DNA from: Chrysophaeum taylorii
Taxonomy: Eukaryota > Sar > Pelagophyceae > Pelagomonadales > Pelagomonadaceae
Direction: 5' to 3'
Assembly (NCBI GenBank): GCA_029834535.1
Contig: JAQMWT010000232.1
Location: forward strand, 1 to 64,000
DNA: 64,000 bases
The translations under genes and the position numbers were made by a program. Positions 41,521 through 52,094 of the stretch are shown here, in pieces; position 1 is the first letter of the stretch, and each line of letters starts with the position of its first letter. The notes below the pieces were generated by a model, which was given only the letters and a program-made list of their open reading frames with translations, ran no database searches and had not been told where the DNA came from.

Positions 41521-42360
41521 TTATGAGTGTGCCGTTAAGAGATCGCAGCCGTGGGGCGTGACGAGGAGCATGTGCTCGAACTGGGCCGCCCGTGCGGCAT
41601 CCTGGGCATAGACGGACCAGCGGTCGTCCGCGACGAAGAGCTCGGTGGGGCGCTCGGTGAGGATGGGCTCGATCGTAAAGACGTGGCCCGGCTTGAGGGT
41701 GAACTTGTCGCGGTTGGGAAAGTGCTGGACGAGGGGCGGTGTGTGGAACTGGGTGCCGATGCCGTGGCCGCAATACTGTTTGACGACACCCAAACCTAGG
41801 GGTTCCGCAACTTTTGCGACGGCGTCACCCACAGCCGTAAGGCAGACGCCAGGTCCGACGACGGCACACGCGGCGTCGAGCGCGGCGCGGGCCGCGTCGA
41901 CAAGGACAAGGGCGTCGCGGTCGGGCTCCCCGACAATCACAGTCTCGCAATTGTCCCCAAAGACTCCATCAAGAAAGACGGAAACGTCAAAACTGACGAC
42001 ATCGCCGTTGACTAGCGGACGATCGTCGGGAATTCCGTGACAACAGACGTCATTATTCGACGCGCACAGCGACTTGGGGAAACCGAGGTAGTTGAGGGGC
42101 GCCGGGTACGCGCCCTCCTTCAGGATGGCCTCGTGCACGATGGCGTCGATCTCGTCCGTGCTCCGCCCTGGTTCGGCGAGCGAGCACGCGAGGTCCAACA
42201 TGCGTCGCGCGAGCCGTCCAGCAACGCGGATGCGCTCCACGGTCTCGCCATCGTGCCAAGACTCCATCCCCTGGCTCTCCACGCGACCCGTAAACGCATA
42301 GCTCGGCCGCGAGATGTGCGCTGGCACACTTCGCAGCCATCGACGTGATGGCCGAATCAT
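41521..42360 (-). CDS. Methionine aminopeptidase type 1, organellar
   Basis: A 279-residue protein from ATG 42360, with a basic leader (MIRPSRRWLRSVPAHISRPS) typical of mitochondrial or plastid import. It removes the initiator Met from new proteins. Metal ligands are visible: VSFDVSVFLDGVFGDNCETV (two Asp), YCGHGIGTQFHTPP (His), FTIEPILTE (Glu) and AAQFEHMLLVT (Glu). SLCASNNDVCCHGIPDDRPL is the family's substrate-pocket stretch. No N-terminal zinc finger, so it is the type 1b-d organelle form rather than the cytosolic one. Intact and single exon. The open frame upstream to 42,459 has no better start. Confidence 0.92.
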   Translation of the reverse strand: MIRPSRRWLRSVPAHISRPSYAFTGRVESQGMESWHDGETVERIRVAGRLARRMLDLACSLAEPGRSTDEIDAIVHEAILKEGAYPAPLNYLGFPKSLCASNNDVCCHGIPDDRPLVNGDVVSFDVSVFLDGVFGDNCETVIVGEPDRDALVLVDAARAALDAACAVVGPGVCLTAVGDAVAKVAEPLGLGVVKQYCGHGIGTQFHTPPLVQHFPNRDKFTLKPGHVFTIEPILTERPTELFVADDRWSVYAQDAARAAQFEHMLLVTPHGCDLLTAHS

Positions 42361-43038
42361 GCGATACCAGGGTAAGCAAAAAAAGCATCTCCGCTTTTTA
42401 AACTTCTGGCCCGACAGAACACGTGCGTCTCGTTGACGATGCAGTTTTGACGGCCACAAAAGTTATGAAACGAGGGTTGACTTGTCCTCGCCACTCACGA
42501 TCCGTAGAATCTTCTTATCTGCGCGGTTTTCGATGAGCGAGGATGCCTCGGGAGGGCATCGCTCGCAGATTCCGGGGTGCACTAGCTGCTCTTCTGGATG
42601 CCGACGGCAACAAAGTACGGTCCAGCCCGCGGCCGAACCCCCGTGCATCGTTGTGGCACTGGTCGTTCCTCGAAATCGGCTGTGGCAGCGGGGGCTTCGG
42701 AGAGGTTTGCGATTATTATTATTATTATTATTATTAATGTTCGCAGACTTTCGGTAGTACTGTGCTCTGTACGCGAATGGCGAAGCGGCCACCGCGGTAC
42801 TCCTCCTCCTCGGCGCCCGTGGCTAGGCCGTTCGACGCTAGGATGGTTTCCCGCGCGCAGCGGTCCTCCCGTTTTGGAAGCTGCCCATGTCTCGCCAACT
42901 TGGGAATGTTATCGGAAGCCCCTGAGCATAATCAAGTTACCCAATGTTGAAGAGTTCTGAAGTCTTCTGGAATCGTCAGGTACTAGGAATCGTAATACAA
43001 CTTTCGGGGTTTCGCAAGAACAAACCGCAACGGATCTG
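42361..43038. other. Short region with an uncertain small minus-strand ORF
   Basis: No firm gene. The region includes a (TTA)n run at 42,716-42,735 that also acts as a poly-Asn tract on the minus strand. Confidence 0.4.
42463..42792 (-). CDS. Doubtful small ORF with a Cys/His motif
   Basis: A 109-codon minus-strand frame contains CCRRHPEEQLVHPGICERC, which loosely resembles the 'C..HP...l.G.C..CL' zinc motif of a plant and algal family. It also contains poly-Asn from the TTA run, which argues against it. It could be an upstream exon of something or chance. Confidence 0.2.
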   Translation of the reverse strand: MAASPFAYRAQYYRKSANINNNNNNNNRKPLRSPRCHSRFRGTTSATTMHGGSAAGWTVLCCRRHPEEQLVHPGICERCPPEASSLIENRADKKILRIVSGEDKSTLVS

Positions 43039-43992
43039 ATGCGACACCGTCGCCTCCTCTCTCGAGGCGTTCGAGCCGTAGCCCGGAAGGAAGCGCTCGA
43101 AGAAGACATGGCGAACGGCGGCTCGTTTCTCGCTGTAACTGATGACAGCGATACCTTGGATTATTCGAGGAGGTCGTTGTCGGACACAAACACGAGGCCA
43201 GTCTTCTTCAAGGCAAAGCGCAAGCGTGAGCAGCAGGGGAGGAAAACCACCAGAAAAGAGTTCTCGACGCGACGCGCAAGCGACCGCGAGTTGCTCGTGG
43301 CGTCGGTGAGCACGTCGTCGCTGAACAACGGCGTCAAGACGAGATCTGCTTTGGACGGAGTTCGCAACAGCGTAAGCAAAGCCTGGCTGCCCTCGAACAG
43401 CACCCCGACGTTAGCCACGGACGGTCATGTCCAGGCGGGGAACCGGTGCGCACTTTGCAGTGAGTGCGACGCCTTGATCGTTCGACGCGAATGCCAAAAC
43501 TGCCATCACAACAACGCCCCCTCGAAGAAGAAGGCTACCGACGATTCGCTACCAAACTGCCGTTTCGCAGTTCGTCCTCCCGCGCGCGATCTCGGCCAGG
43601 AGGATGGCCGAGGACAACCGGCCGAGCTAAAAAGTCATGATGACGAGCCATCTCGGCGAGACGCTACCTCGGATCTCGCGATCGATTCACTCGCCGCGGC
43701 TTTCTCCGACGATATGGTGGCCGAAAATATCGTCGACGATGGCGATTCGCCGCGATGCGGCGACGCGCTGGGTCCGGAGACTGCTGAGCGCCTCTTTGAT
43801 CTCTTCGAGCACGCCCGCTACTGCTCGGGGCTGCATCGTTCGCGACGTCACGCCACCCTGTGCACGTGCACGAAGTACGTGATGCTTCACCTTCGCGACT
43901 GTGCGGGCACCCTCCCGAACGGGGACGCGTGCCCTTTTGATTGGTGCGGACTCTTCCACCACGCGCTTGCCAAGCGCCTCGAGATGACATAG
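43039..43992 (+). CDS. TAZ-type zinc-finger protein (CBP/p300 adaptor-like)
   Basis: A 317-residue protein from ATG 43039. The N-terminal two thirds is charged and disordered, with an RRALCSECDALIVRRECQNC-like CxxC...CxxC patch near residues 137-155 that may hold one zinc. Residues about 250-312 resemble one TAZ finger: LFDLFEHARYCSGLHRS, TLCTCTKYVMLHLRDC, then CPFDWCGLFHHALAKR, giving the H-C-C-C pattern of the family. TAZ domains of CBP/p300 and plant BT proteins bind activation domains of transcription factors. There is no acetyltransferase, bromodomain or BTB domain here, so this is a stand-alone adaptor. Nuclear location is inferred. The first ligands are spaced slightly off the consensus. 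Confidence 0.6.
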   Translation: MRHRRLLSRGVRAVARKEALEEDMANGGSFLAVTDDSDTLDYSRRSLSDTNTRPVFFKAKRKREQQGRKTTRKEFSTRRASDRELLVASVSTSSLNNGVKTRSALDGVRNSVSKAWLPSNSTPTLATDGHVQAGNRCALCSECDALIVRRECQNCHHNNAPSKKKATDDSLPNCRFAVRPPARDLGQEDGRGQPAELKSHDDEPSRRDATSDLAIDSLAAAFSDDMVAENIVDDGDSPRCGDALGPETAERLFDLFEHARYCSGLHRSRRHATLCTCTKYVMLHLRDCAGTLPNGDACPFDWCGLFHHALAKRLEMT

Positions 43993-44324
43993 CAAGCAAG
44001 CAAGCCTCCCCGCGGCGGCCCTCTCGAAAGGGTCCGCGTCGCGTTTAGATCCCGGTGGTCTCGGGGGCGGCAGACACGACACCAGTGTCTGTTTGTCGTA
44101 TAGATATGTCTAGACGTGTCTGATGTCGGACATCGCGCGTGCCTCACTAGAATGAAATACATGTTGAGCGAAGAGTTCGTGCGCGTGTTTTCAACAAACA
44201 AACAAACAAACAAACAAATAAACAAACAAATAAACAAACAAACAAAGAAAAGCGCCCCAAAGAAAGTTAGCCAGGCACGCACAACGGGGGCACGATGGAA
44301 CAGGCGGGCAGAAAGGAAGGGCGA
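43993..44324. repeat. Intergenic with AAAC tetranucleotide array
   Basis: The array runs from about 44,196 to 44,246 with AAAT interruptions. A TAGATATGTCTAGACGTGTC stretch at 44,101-44,120 carries a short inverted motif. No gene. Confidence 0.6.
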
Positions 44325-45149
44325 TTAGGTACACGGGGGGCAGCGGACTCTCAGAAGGCCGAACTGAAGGGCGAGCGCGGAGAAGATGGGAATGGTGAGG
44401 TTGTCGTTGATGCCAAAGGGCTCGTGGAGCTCGGTGAGGGTCGCGACCAATGCAGCGAGGAAGACCGCGTACTCGCGCAGCGGGACCGAGGCGAAAGTGA
44501 GACAGCCGACGAGGAAGCAAACGGAGAACATGGCGAGAGACCCCTCGAGGGACTTTTTTCCAGCGCGGCCGAGCTTGACGTGGGCGACCTCGCCCCCGAA
44601 GGAGACCCCAATGAGAGCGGCCGACATGTCCCCCAAGACGAGGAAGAGGACGGAGGCCATCCCAATGGAGGGCGGGCTGAAGGAGATGGAGAGCGTGCAG
44701 CCGAGGCTAAAGTAGCAGCCGCCCGTGAGCTGGCGCGTTTCGTGATCGCGCAAAATTGACCTCAAGGGCCAGTGTCTGGCGACGAATGGGATATTCAATC
44801 GTGCCAAGTCAGCGCACCATCCGACGGTCGTGATCGCCCAGCATAGCTTGATGCAGTCGGAATTACGCCAGCCCTCGCGCAGCAGGAGGAGGTGGCAGAG
44901 GGGTACCAGGAGCCCGCAGAGATGGAAGGTCTTGCGCTCGATCTCGCGCATCGCGCGCTTGATGTGGGCGAGGGGGACCCCCCACTCCCGCAGCACGTTA
45001 CTTGGCCGCGCGGCGGCGCGCGGGGACGAGACGCTGCGCTGGTACCGCGCGGCGATGGTCACCCCCGTCGCCAGGAGGGCGAGCACAATGCTCAGGAGGT
45101 ACCGCGTGTCCGGCCCGATCCAATCCTCCTCCAGGAAAACCGTATTCAT
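44325..45149 (-). CDS. CTP-dependent lipid kinase-like protein (DGK1 / phytol / dolichol kinase family)
   Basis: A 274-residue polytopic membrane protein from ATG 45149 (MNTVFLEEDWIGPD). It shows the family order: REIERKTFHLCGLLVPLCH (conserved K.H pair), four to five hydrophobic spans, then LVLGDMSAALIGVSFGG and GKKSLEGSLAMF ('GD..Aa..G' and 'KS.eGs' motifs of the nucleotide site) and ATLTELHEPFGINDNLTIP. Family members phosphorylate diacylglycerol, dolichol or phytol with CTP in ER or plastid membranes; the substrate cannot be separated here. No plastid leader is obvious, so ER is more likely. The carrier gene lies 96 bp upstream on the same strand. Confidence 0.75.
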   Translation of the reverse strand: MNTVFLEEDWIGPDTRYLLSIVLALLATGVTIAARYQRSVSSPRAAARPSNVLREWGVPLAHIKRAMREIERKTFHLCGLLVPLCHLLLLREGWRNSDCIKLCWAITTVGWCADLARLNIPFVARHWPLRSILRDHETRQLTGGCYFSLGCTLSISFSPPSIGMASVLFLVLGDMSAALIGVSFGGEVAHVKLGRAGKKSLEGSLAMFSVCFLVGCLTFASVPLREYAVFLAALVATLTELHEPFGINDNLTIPIFSALALQFGLLRVRCPPCT

Positions 45150-45245
45150 CGTCACATCCTTCGATGTAAGAAGAAGAGGTTTTTTTTTTGAAACGAGGAG
45201 GACATCTCATCTTATTAGTAGAAAGGGGGATATATATTTTTGAAC

Positions 45246-46115
45246 TCAAACCACGGGTGCGGCGCAGAGGGCCGCGTAGACGAGCTGGCCGAGGCCCATA
45301 CCGCCCGCGACCCGCAGCGTGCCCCACCCGATCATGAGGCGGGTCTGCGCGTACTTGAGGCGCGCGTAGGGGGTTGGTCTCGCCTGGAACTGGATCCAGA
45401 AGTAGGCGAGGCTCTGGAGGACGGTCGGGACGGGGTGGTGGTCGGCGGCCTGCTTTGCGAACTGGCGGTTCCGTGCATAATTGAAAGGGCTAGACACAAT
45501 GGCCGCGCAGCCGGCCGCCACGGCGTCGGCCGCGAAGGCGCCGGCCCGGGTGTCGGTGTGGAGAAACTGGCGGCGGAGCTCTCGTCGCAGCCAGGCGAAG
45601 ACGGCGCCAAAGGCCATGTCGCGCGCGACCGTCGCGGAAAAGCCCGTGAAAAAGGCCCTCAAACCACCGCGCTCGTAGGTCGCGACGGCGGCCTGCGCGA
45701 CCGACTTGTTCTCGGGATTGGAGAGGTCGCCCCAGCTTCGGTACTTGACGGCGGCTAGAGGACTTAAGAGAAGCGCGTTGACGGCGCCCGCAAAATTTCC
45801 GGCAACAATCGAGCAAGCTGCGCTGCCGTCCGGGAGGCCCGCCTCGTGCGCCACCGTGCGGCCGACCTCCTCGAGGGGAAAATAGAGTCCCGTGCTCAGG
45901 CTGCGCGACACGATTGTCTGGCCGACGCCGTGGAAGGGCGTCGTCCAGTTCAAGGGGCTCAGGAACCGCCGCTTGGTGCAAACGCTCAGAAACAAGGCGC
46001 GGTCGTAGGGGTTTAGGACTGCGGTCACGACCATCCCGGACGCAAACCCCGCAGACAGGATGTGCGCGGCGCTGTTTCCCGAGAGAAGCAGCCCTTTCTT
46101 GTTGTTGTCAGTCAT
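45246..46115 (-). CDS. Mitochondrial carrier family protein, divergent
   Basis: 289 residues and about six hydrophobic segments in three repeats. The usual PxD/ExxK/R signatures are degenerate: VLNPYDRALFLS, LLSPLAAVKYRSWG and VSSPFNYARNRQFA at the ends of the odd helices, followed by amphipathic stretches (RGGLRAFFTGFSATVARDMAF is the second even-helix repeat). It probably exchanges a small metabolite across the mitochondrial inner membrane or another organelle membrane; the altered contact residues make the substrate unguessable. Single exon, intact. Confidence 0.75.
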   Translation of the reverse strand: MTDNNKKGLLLSGNSAAHILSAGFASGMVVTAVLNPYDRALFLSVCTKRRFLSPLNWTTPFHGVGQTIVSRSLSTGLYFPLEEVGRTVAHEAGLPDGSAACSIVAGNFAGAVNALLLSPLAAVKYRSWGDLSNPENKSVAQAAVATYERGGLRAFFTGFSATVARDMAFGAVFAWLRRELRRQFLHTDTRAGAFAADAVAAGCAAIVSSPFNYARNRQFAKQAADHHPVPTVLQSLAYFWIQFQARPTPYARLKYAQTRLMIGWGTLRVAGGMGLGQLVYAALCAAPVV

Positions 46116-46303
46116 TGGTTTTTGTCGTGGTGACGGGTTAGAGCGGGCGCTACTAAAAATTGAAACGGGTTAGGGGTAATAAATAATCTTCTGGCAATTA
46201 TTATTATACTAGTATTCAGCGTGGTCCCTATGGTGGGAGGCTCCTGCGCGTCGCGCTTTCCACGGGTCTCCGTTTTACGATCCCGATCCCTCGACCTTTT
46301 TCG

Positions 46304-47182
46304 TTGCCGAGGGGCCAGCGATGGGCGGTGCGGAAGATCGCGTTCACGCACCTGCCCAAGTGCGGCGGCACGAGCTTCGTCAAGGAGATGCGAAGCTTTG
46401 GGCTACAGAATTGCTTCGAGGTCGTTGCGCGGAACCCCAATCACACGAGTTGCGTCCGTCCTCCTGCGGTCGTCGCCGCGAGCCCACGTTCATTCGATGT
46501 ACTTGCGTCGACTCGACCTGGGGCGCCGAGATCGGGACGGTCCCGGGCGACGGCGGCGACGCGGACTACGACGGCGCGCGCACTTTCGTGGGTTGGTTGC
46601 GCGACACCCAGGTTGGCTACGACTACGACTTCAACTGCTTTGACCCGCGGAACCTCCAGACCTGCCACATGAGCAGCTGCCGCCGCGACCTCGCCAAGCG
46701 CTGGCCCCGGGCCGCCAGCCCAACCGCGCCCTCGAGGAAAGGTCCAGCATCGCCGGGTCGGTGGCCAACACGCTTACGGCCGACTGGGTCGGCCTCACCG
46801 ACTTTTACCACGAGAGTCGTCTTTGCCTCCTCCACTTTGGTGGCCCCGGAAAAACGGCGCGCTCTCGCCCCACGGCGCCTGCCACTCCCGTCATCGTAAT
46901 GGGACTACGACGCCGTCGCGCCACGCGATGCACCCGCACATTCGCCACGGCGTGCGGGTCCAAGACGAGCGCGAGCTCGAAAGACGGCGCCACGCCATGG
47001 TGGACAACAACTTGACCTTGCTCGACGCGGCTCTGGTGCGCGAGGGCGCGCGACGGTTCTTCGCTGACCAAGAAGCGGGAGCGCCTCGCCCAGACCCCCA
47101 TCCTGTGCCCCCAACGCCTCGAAATCCTCCAGACCCCCCGCTTCTTATTCTTACAACAACAACAACAAGAACACAAAGTTAA
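46304..47182 (+). pseudogene. Sulfotransferase-like gene, frame-disrupted
   Basis: The plus strand encodes FTHLPKCGGTSFVKEM near 46,345-46,395, the PAPS-binding loop of Sulfotransfer_2-type enzymes. Later pieces sit in other frames: VGYDYDFNCFDPRNLQTCH near 46,615, ADWVGLTDFYHESRLCLLHF near 46,790 and LERRRHAMVDNNLTLLDAAL near 47,000. The order and spacing fit one enzyme of about 290 residues, but at least three frame changes break it. It may be a recent pseudogene or suffer from base-level assembly errors. It would transfer sulfate to a sugar or glycan in the Golgi. It sits 34-180 bp upstream of the MMSDH gene on the same strand. Confidence 0.55.
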
Positions 47183-47212
47183 CTCCCGAACATCATCATC
47201 ACACGAGACAGG

Positions 47213-48763
47213 ATGATCGTAGCGCGGTTCTCTCGGCGATGTTTGTCGACGGCCCCTCGCGTCGCCGAGGTGGTGCCGAATCTGATCGACGGCGAGTGGG
47301 TAGCCTCGACTGGAACTGAAAAGATCCCGATCGTGAACCCGGCGACGGGCGCCGTAGTCCGTTACGTTGCCGAGTCGACCCAAGAGGAGCTCGAGCGCGC
47401 CGTCGGTGCCGCGGCGCGCGCCTTTGAGGAGTGGAAGGAGGTGTCGGTGTCGCGGCGGTCCCGCGTCATGTTCGAGCTGCAGAGGTTGATCCGCGAAAGC
47501 GAGGACGAGCTCGTGTCGGCGATCGTCGAGGAGAACGGGAAGACGATCGCGGACGCCAAGGGCGACATCTTCCGCGGCCTCGAGGTCGTCGAGCAGTGCT
47601 GCGCTCTCGGGAACTCGTTGATGGGCGAGACCCTCGGGAACGTCGCCAGGGGCGTCGACTCGGTGTCGTACAGGCAACCTCTCGGCGTGTGCGCGGGAAT
47701 AGGTCCGTTTAACTTCCCGGCGATGATCCCGCTCTGGATGTTCCCGGTGGCCATCACCTGCGGCAACACCTACGTCTACAAGCCCTCCGAAAAAGTCCCG
47801 ACGGCGACGATGATCCTCGCGCGGCTCGCGCACGAAGCCGGCCTGCCGCGCGGCGCGCTCAACGTCGTGCACGGGACGCGAGACGCTGTCAATTTCGTGT
47901 GCGACGCGCCGGAAATTCGCGCTGTCAGCTTCGTAGGCGGGAACGCGGCGGGCGAGCACGTCTTCGACCGCGCAACGAAAAACGGTAAGCGCGTGCAGGC
48001 GAACCTCGGGGCGAAGAACCACGCGGTCGTCTTGCCCGACGCCGACAAGAACAAGACGCTCGACGCCCTCGCCGCGGCCTCTATGGGAGCCGCCGGCCAG
48101 CGGTGCATGGCCATCAGTGTTGCCGTCTTCGTCGGAAAGGCGCGAGACTGGATCCCGGACCTCGCCGACAAGTGCGCTCGCCTGCGAGTCGGCGATGGTT
48201 CCGACCCCGACACCGACGTCGGACCCCTCATCACCAAGGCCGCCCTCGAGAGAGCCGAGACCCTCGTCGAAGAGGCCATCGACGCGGGGGCGAGCCTCGC
48301 CCTCGACGGCCGACGCCCCCCTTCTTCTGGGAACTTTCTCGGACCGACGGTCTTGGACGGGGTCGACGACAAGAACCCCGCCTACCTCAACGAACTCTTC
48401 GCTCCCGTCTTGTCGTGCGCGCACGCCGAAACCCTCGATGACGCGATTTCCCTCGTCAACGCGAACCCCTACGGCAACGGCACGGCCCTCTTCACCAAGT
48501 CCGGCGCTTCCGCCCGAAAGTTCGTCCACGAAATCGACGTCGGCCAAGTCGGCGTCAACGTCCCCATCCCCGTCCCCCTCCCCTTCTTTTCTTTCACGGG
48601 ATCGCGCGCCTCCATTCGAGGGGACCTTCACTTTTACGGCAAGCAGGGCGTCTACTTCTATACCCAAACCAAGACCGTTACCACCAACTGGAAAGACATC
48701 GCCGACGAAGAAGCCGAAGACCCCGCCGCTGCCCCGAGCACCGCCATGCCCACGATGAAGTGA
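47213..48763 (+). CDS. Methylmalonate-semialdehyde dehydrogenase, mitochondrial (ALDH6 type)
   Basis: 516 residues with a mitochondrial leader ([20 protein letters not shown]). It converts methylmalonate or malonate semialdehyde to propionyl- or acetyl-CoA in valine and pyrimidine catabolism. Motifs: [17 protein letters not shown] (substrate/NAD face), [11 protein letters not shown] (NAD ribose), [27 protein letters not shown] (family-specific, replacing the usual ALDH glutamate motif) and [11 protein letters not shown] with catalytic Cys 298. Full family length, intact, no intron. The C-terminus has an extra acidic/Ala/Pro tail of about 20 residues. Confidence 0.93.
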   Translation: MIVARFSRRCLSTAPRVAEVVPNLIDGEWVASTGTEKIPIVNPATGAVVRYVAESTQEELERAVGAAARAFEEWKEVSVSRRSRVMFELQRLIRESEDELVSAIVEENGKTIADAKGDIFRGLEVVEQCCALGNSLMGETLGNVARGVDSVSYRQPLGVCAGIGPFNFPAMIPLWMFPVAITCGNTYVYKPSEKVPTATMILARLAHEAGLPRGALNVVHGTRDAVNFVCDAPEIRAVSFVGGNAAGEHVFDRATKNGKRVQANLGAKNHAVVLPDADKNKTLDALAAASMGAAGQRCMAISVAVFVGKARDWIPDLADKCARLRVGDGSDPDTDVGPLITKAALERAETLVEEAIDAGASLALDGRRPPSSGNFLGPTVLDGVDDKNPAYLNELFAPVLSCAHAETLDDAISLVNANPYGNGTALFTKSGASARKFVHEIDVGQVGVNVPIPVPLPFFSFTGSRASIRGDLHFYGKQGVYFYTQTKTVTTNWKDIADEEAEDPAAAPSTAMPTMK

Positions 48764-51701
48764 TTCATTTTTGACCTTTCTCTTCCTCTGGTACGCATGT
48801 GACAACACGATGATCTTCGAAGAAAAAGAAAGTACACCATCTTGTAGGACCCCGGGTAGTTGCTAGTACTTATTTCATACAAAATGGAGGGAGGGACGGA
48901 GGGCGCCCCTCTTTTTTAGTATTCACGCGGTGACCCCCTCCCGGCACGCCGCAGTAGCCAACTGCCGCCGCAGTCTTGGATTGGAGTGGAAGGGGGTTTT
49001 GCTTGCTTCTACACCTTCCATTCTGTTTCGCGACGACTCCTTGATGGCTTTCGGGAGTGCGCTCGTGATAACAAACAACACGACTGATTGACCACAAAAA
49101 CGTCCAACCGAGCTCGCTTGAAGAAGCCTCCCTCCCTCCTTATGTTGCTTTGCGGTTGGTTGAGTCATGCGGCGGCCCAACGGCTGGCCAAGCGGCACGC
49201 CGTGGCTCGGCTCCTTCTGCCCAAAACGGCAAGCGGCCCGCCGCAGCAGCTGCAGCATTCTACCGCCACTCAAAGAAAAACGTCGCCTCGACGATAAAAA
49301 AGAGGACGATGACGGCGACATGGGCGATGATGGGAGCCGAAAGAACAAATATAAAGGATGACTTAGATGAAGCCACCACGGGGTGGTGGACGAGAGTCTC
49401 GTGCGCGAGTTCAATAATAATAGAGGTCCGCCACGCGACGAGTGCCTTTCACTGTACACAAAAAGCAAGTCCTATAGAGAAAACTTTATGAAAAGACCCG
49501 AGCTCCGCCGCGCGAATTTCATGTCCTGATAGCCCAGACGCAACACGGCACTTTCTTCGCGCGCTGCTCATCGATGTGCTCGGCATTCTCGCCTTGTGTT
49601 GTTGTTGCGAACATTTTAATCTCCAAACACGCTCGCCATTGAACTCGCAGGCAGCAGCTCGACGCTCTTCGCTCGCGAACACTCTTGCCATTTTTTTTCC
49701 CGATGCGGCTACCGAGAGCAATATTATTGCGCGGTGTCACCAATTCCTCATCTTCACCGTCTTCGACAGAAACCTCATTGATTTACTGGATGTTTTCACC
49801 AAGGGAGATACCAGATGCCAGCAATGGGACGACTGTGGCTGCTGGGTCGTGAGAACTCACACTTTCTAATTCGCCGAGAAGCACCCTGCCTCGATCAGTG
49901 AGCGCATTCTTCTCGGATGCAGTCACAATTAACAATTCGGCAGTTTGTTCACCCCAAGATGGCACCATGAAAGTGAATTATTGATTTTTCTCTTCTGCCT
50001 AATCTCGTGTTGTTCAGGCTCCTTCTTGACCATAGCGAAGATCCCACTCACGAGCAGACAACAGGGGCCACGTAGATAGATACCAGCTTGTACACTCAAG
50101 CCAAAATCGCTAGATCACGAGCATGCTCAGGGTGGATCTATACGAAATCTAAGGCTCTCTGCTTCTTGCCAAGTTCTTGAGCTCCCTTCCTTCCTTCTCA
50201 CAAGACTCGCGGATATTGCGCTAGACATGTTCGTACTGGGCTCCCACCACATCAAACTCGTATTCAAGCTGAACCATGTGAGCACGATGGTCAAATTCAC
50301 CTACTTCTCTGCTTTTGGTGGACTCGTAGACACAGCCAAAATCCTCCGCGAATTTATTCGTCCTACAAATCAACATAATAGTGCGGATCCGCGCTGATAT
50401 GATCCGCCCAGTGATTCTTCTTCCCACAGCAGTTATTGACCAACGTCCTCATCGTCCTTCCAATTTCCAACGATCGAGCCCGCGTTAACATGGAGGTCAT
50501 TCATTCATAATAACAGCGTGCAACAGAAGAATGCGTTGTTGCTTGCCGTTCTCCACCGCTATGGAGCCAAAAGCTCGTCCACGAGGAGCAGATCTGCTAG
50601 TTCACGCGGTGACGACGCCACAATCTCGAGAGCCATGACACGACAGAAGAGGGCCAAAAAAATCATCTATCTAGATATCTATCATCTAGAAAACAAACAC
50701 ACCAAGTCCGCTGAACATTCGTCAAGCACAACGCGTTTGTTGATGGCCGCCCCGACTTTGGATGGCTCAGCGAGACGGTTCCAATTTGTCTTCAACACGA
50801 TCGCGCTCGGCCTCTTCGACGACTTGAATCACGAAAGGCAAAAGACCAGTCCGGGACGCAGATGAGAAAACGCAAGCCTCGACGCGGCAACTCTACAAGA
50901 GATGCCGATTTTTTTTTTCTTGACGTGAGGATATCTCCTTGTTGTGGTTGATGCGACCGCAAACGACTATAGCCATCGCGAGGTTGCTGTCGTAGGTCGC
51001 GCGATAGATTTGAATATCACGCGTATACCAACATTTTATCACGTCGGGTGCGCGGAGAGGTATGGCGCGATCTCGCGTACCACCGATGCTTCGTGCCAGT
51101 CCGTGTTCGAGCCGAATACAACCATGATGGTGACATGCAGTGGAGCACGTGGGCTTTTTCAGCGCGCAGCAAGAATCATGAGGGGAATCAGGTGTTTTGT
51201 CGCACGCGTTGTTGTTATGCCCCGCCGTAGTACGACAAGATGTTCGGGGGACCACGACGCTCGCGAGGTACTTATTAATTACACTCTTGTCCGAGAGGCG
51301 TCGTCCATGCCGCGGTGATTGCGGCGGAATCACTGTAGTATGCGTGCTGCAACACCAGCAGCATACTTCGACGGGTCCCAGACAAGTAGACCGGTTGTTT
51401 TTTTTGTGGTCGTGGATGCGACAGATAACCCGGGACCTCGCGCGTTGCGAGTCGAAAAGTTGCATTTCCCCGGGCCCTGCTGCTCGCGGGCGACTGAGAC
51501 GCTCGTTCACGATCGTGGCCAAGGTTGGCATCCCCCCTCTATCACCAGGCGGGGGATTCCTCTCAACAAGAATTTCGCGCGTAGAGGACCTTCCCGGCAC
51601 TAAGGGGTATTACATAGCGAGAAGGGAGGCGGCGTGTGTTGGGGGAGTCACGCACATCTGGGCACGGAAGCAACGAGGCGCCGCGAGCCAGGGGAAGAGC
51701 G
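48764..51701. other. Gene-poor stretch
   Basis: Many short frames on both strands, none recognisable. A T-rich run and poly-purine blocks occur. The local composition is nearer 50% GC. I see no gene, RNA gene or element end that I can support. Confidence 0.45.
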
Positions 51702-52055
51702 TCAGTCCTTATCGGCCCCCGCTTTCGCCGCCGGCGTGGTCGCGGCGTTGTCGTCACCACTCGCGGAGGGAGGTCGTCTATCCGCCGGCGCGTCCCGCGG
51801 ACCGATCATATTTTGGTGGAGCGCAAAAACCTTTTCTTGGTCGTCGTCATTGTCGGGAAAGAGATCCGCTTCGTCGCCGGACGAATCGTCGTCGTCCAGC
51901 GCGTCGTAATTGCTGTCACTTCGCAATGGTGCGTGCTTCATGACCTCTTCGTAAGTCATGGGAGTCGGCTGGTCGGTCTCTTCTGCAGGCGTCGACCACA
52001 ACCACGACAGGAAGGGAAAACGATGATTCTCCCCGTCAGCAGGCGCGGTCGACAT
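51702..52055 (-). CDS. Small acidic protein, unknown
   Basis: A 117-codon frame from ATG 52055 (MSTAPADGENHRFPFLSWLW). The composition is protein-like: a WLW aromatic patch, YEEVMKHAPLRSDSNYDAL, then a long acidic DDDDSSGDEADLFPDNDDDQ tract and a Pro/Ala-rich tail. No domain recognised. Just upstream lies a palindromic cluster of CACGT/TGACGTCA elements. It could be a short gene or the first exon of a mobile-element ORF. The frame ends without homology downstream. Confidence 0.35.
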   Translation of the reverse strand: MSTAPADGENHRFPFLSWLWSTPAEETDQPTPMTYEEVMKHAPLRSDSNYDALDDDDSSGDEADLFPDNDDDQEKVFALHQNMIGPRDAPADRRPPSASGDDNAATTPAAKAGADKD

Positions 52056-52061
52056 ATGGCC

Positions 52062-52094
52062 TCGTGACGTCACGTGACACGTCACGACCGTCAC
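52062..52094. promoter_or_regulatory. Overlapping TGACGTCA / CACGTG palindromes
   Basis: The stretch TGACGTCACGTGACACGTCA contains a full CRE/bZIP palindrome, an E-box/G-box core and a further CGTCA half-site in 20 bp, right in front of the minus-strand acidic ORF. By family knowledge bZIP factors, including the stramenopile aureochromes, prefer TGACGT. Function here is inferred. Confidence 0.4.

Noticed and set aside
46805-48808. 667-codon open frame antisense to the MMSDH gene
   Set aside because: It is the mirror of a clear dehydrogenase gene in GC-rich DNA; its composition (Val/Gly/Arg/Asp) is typical of an antisense shadow.
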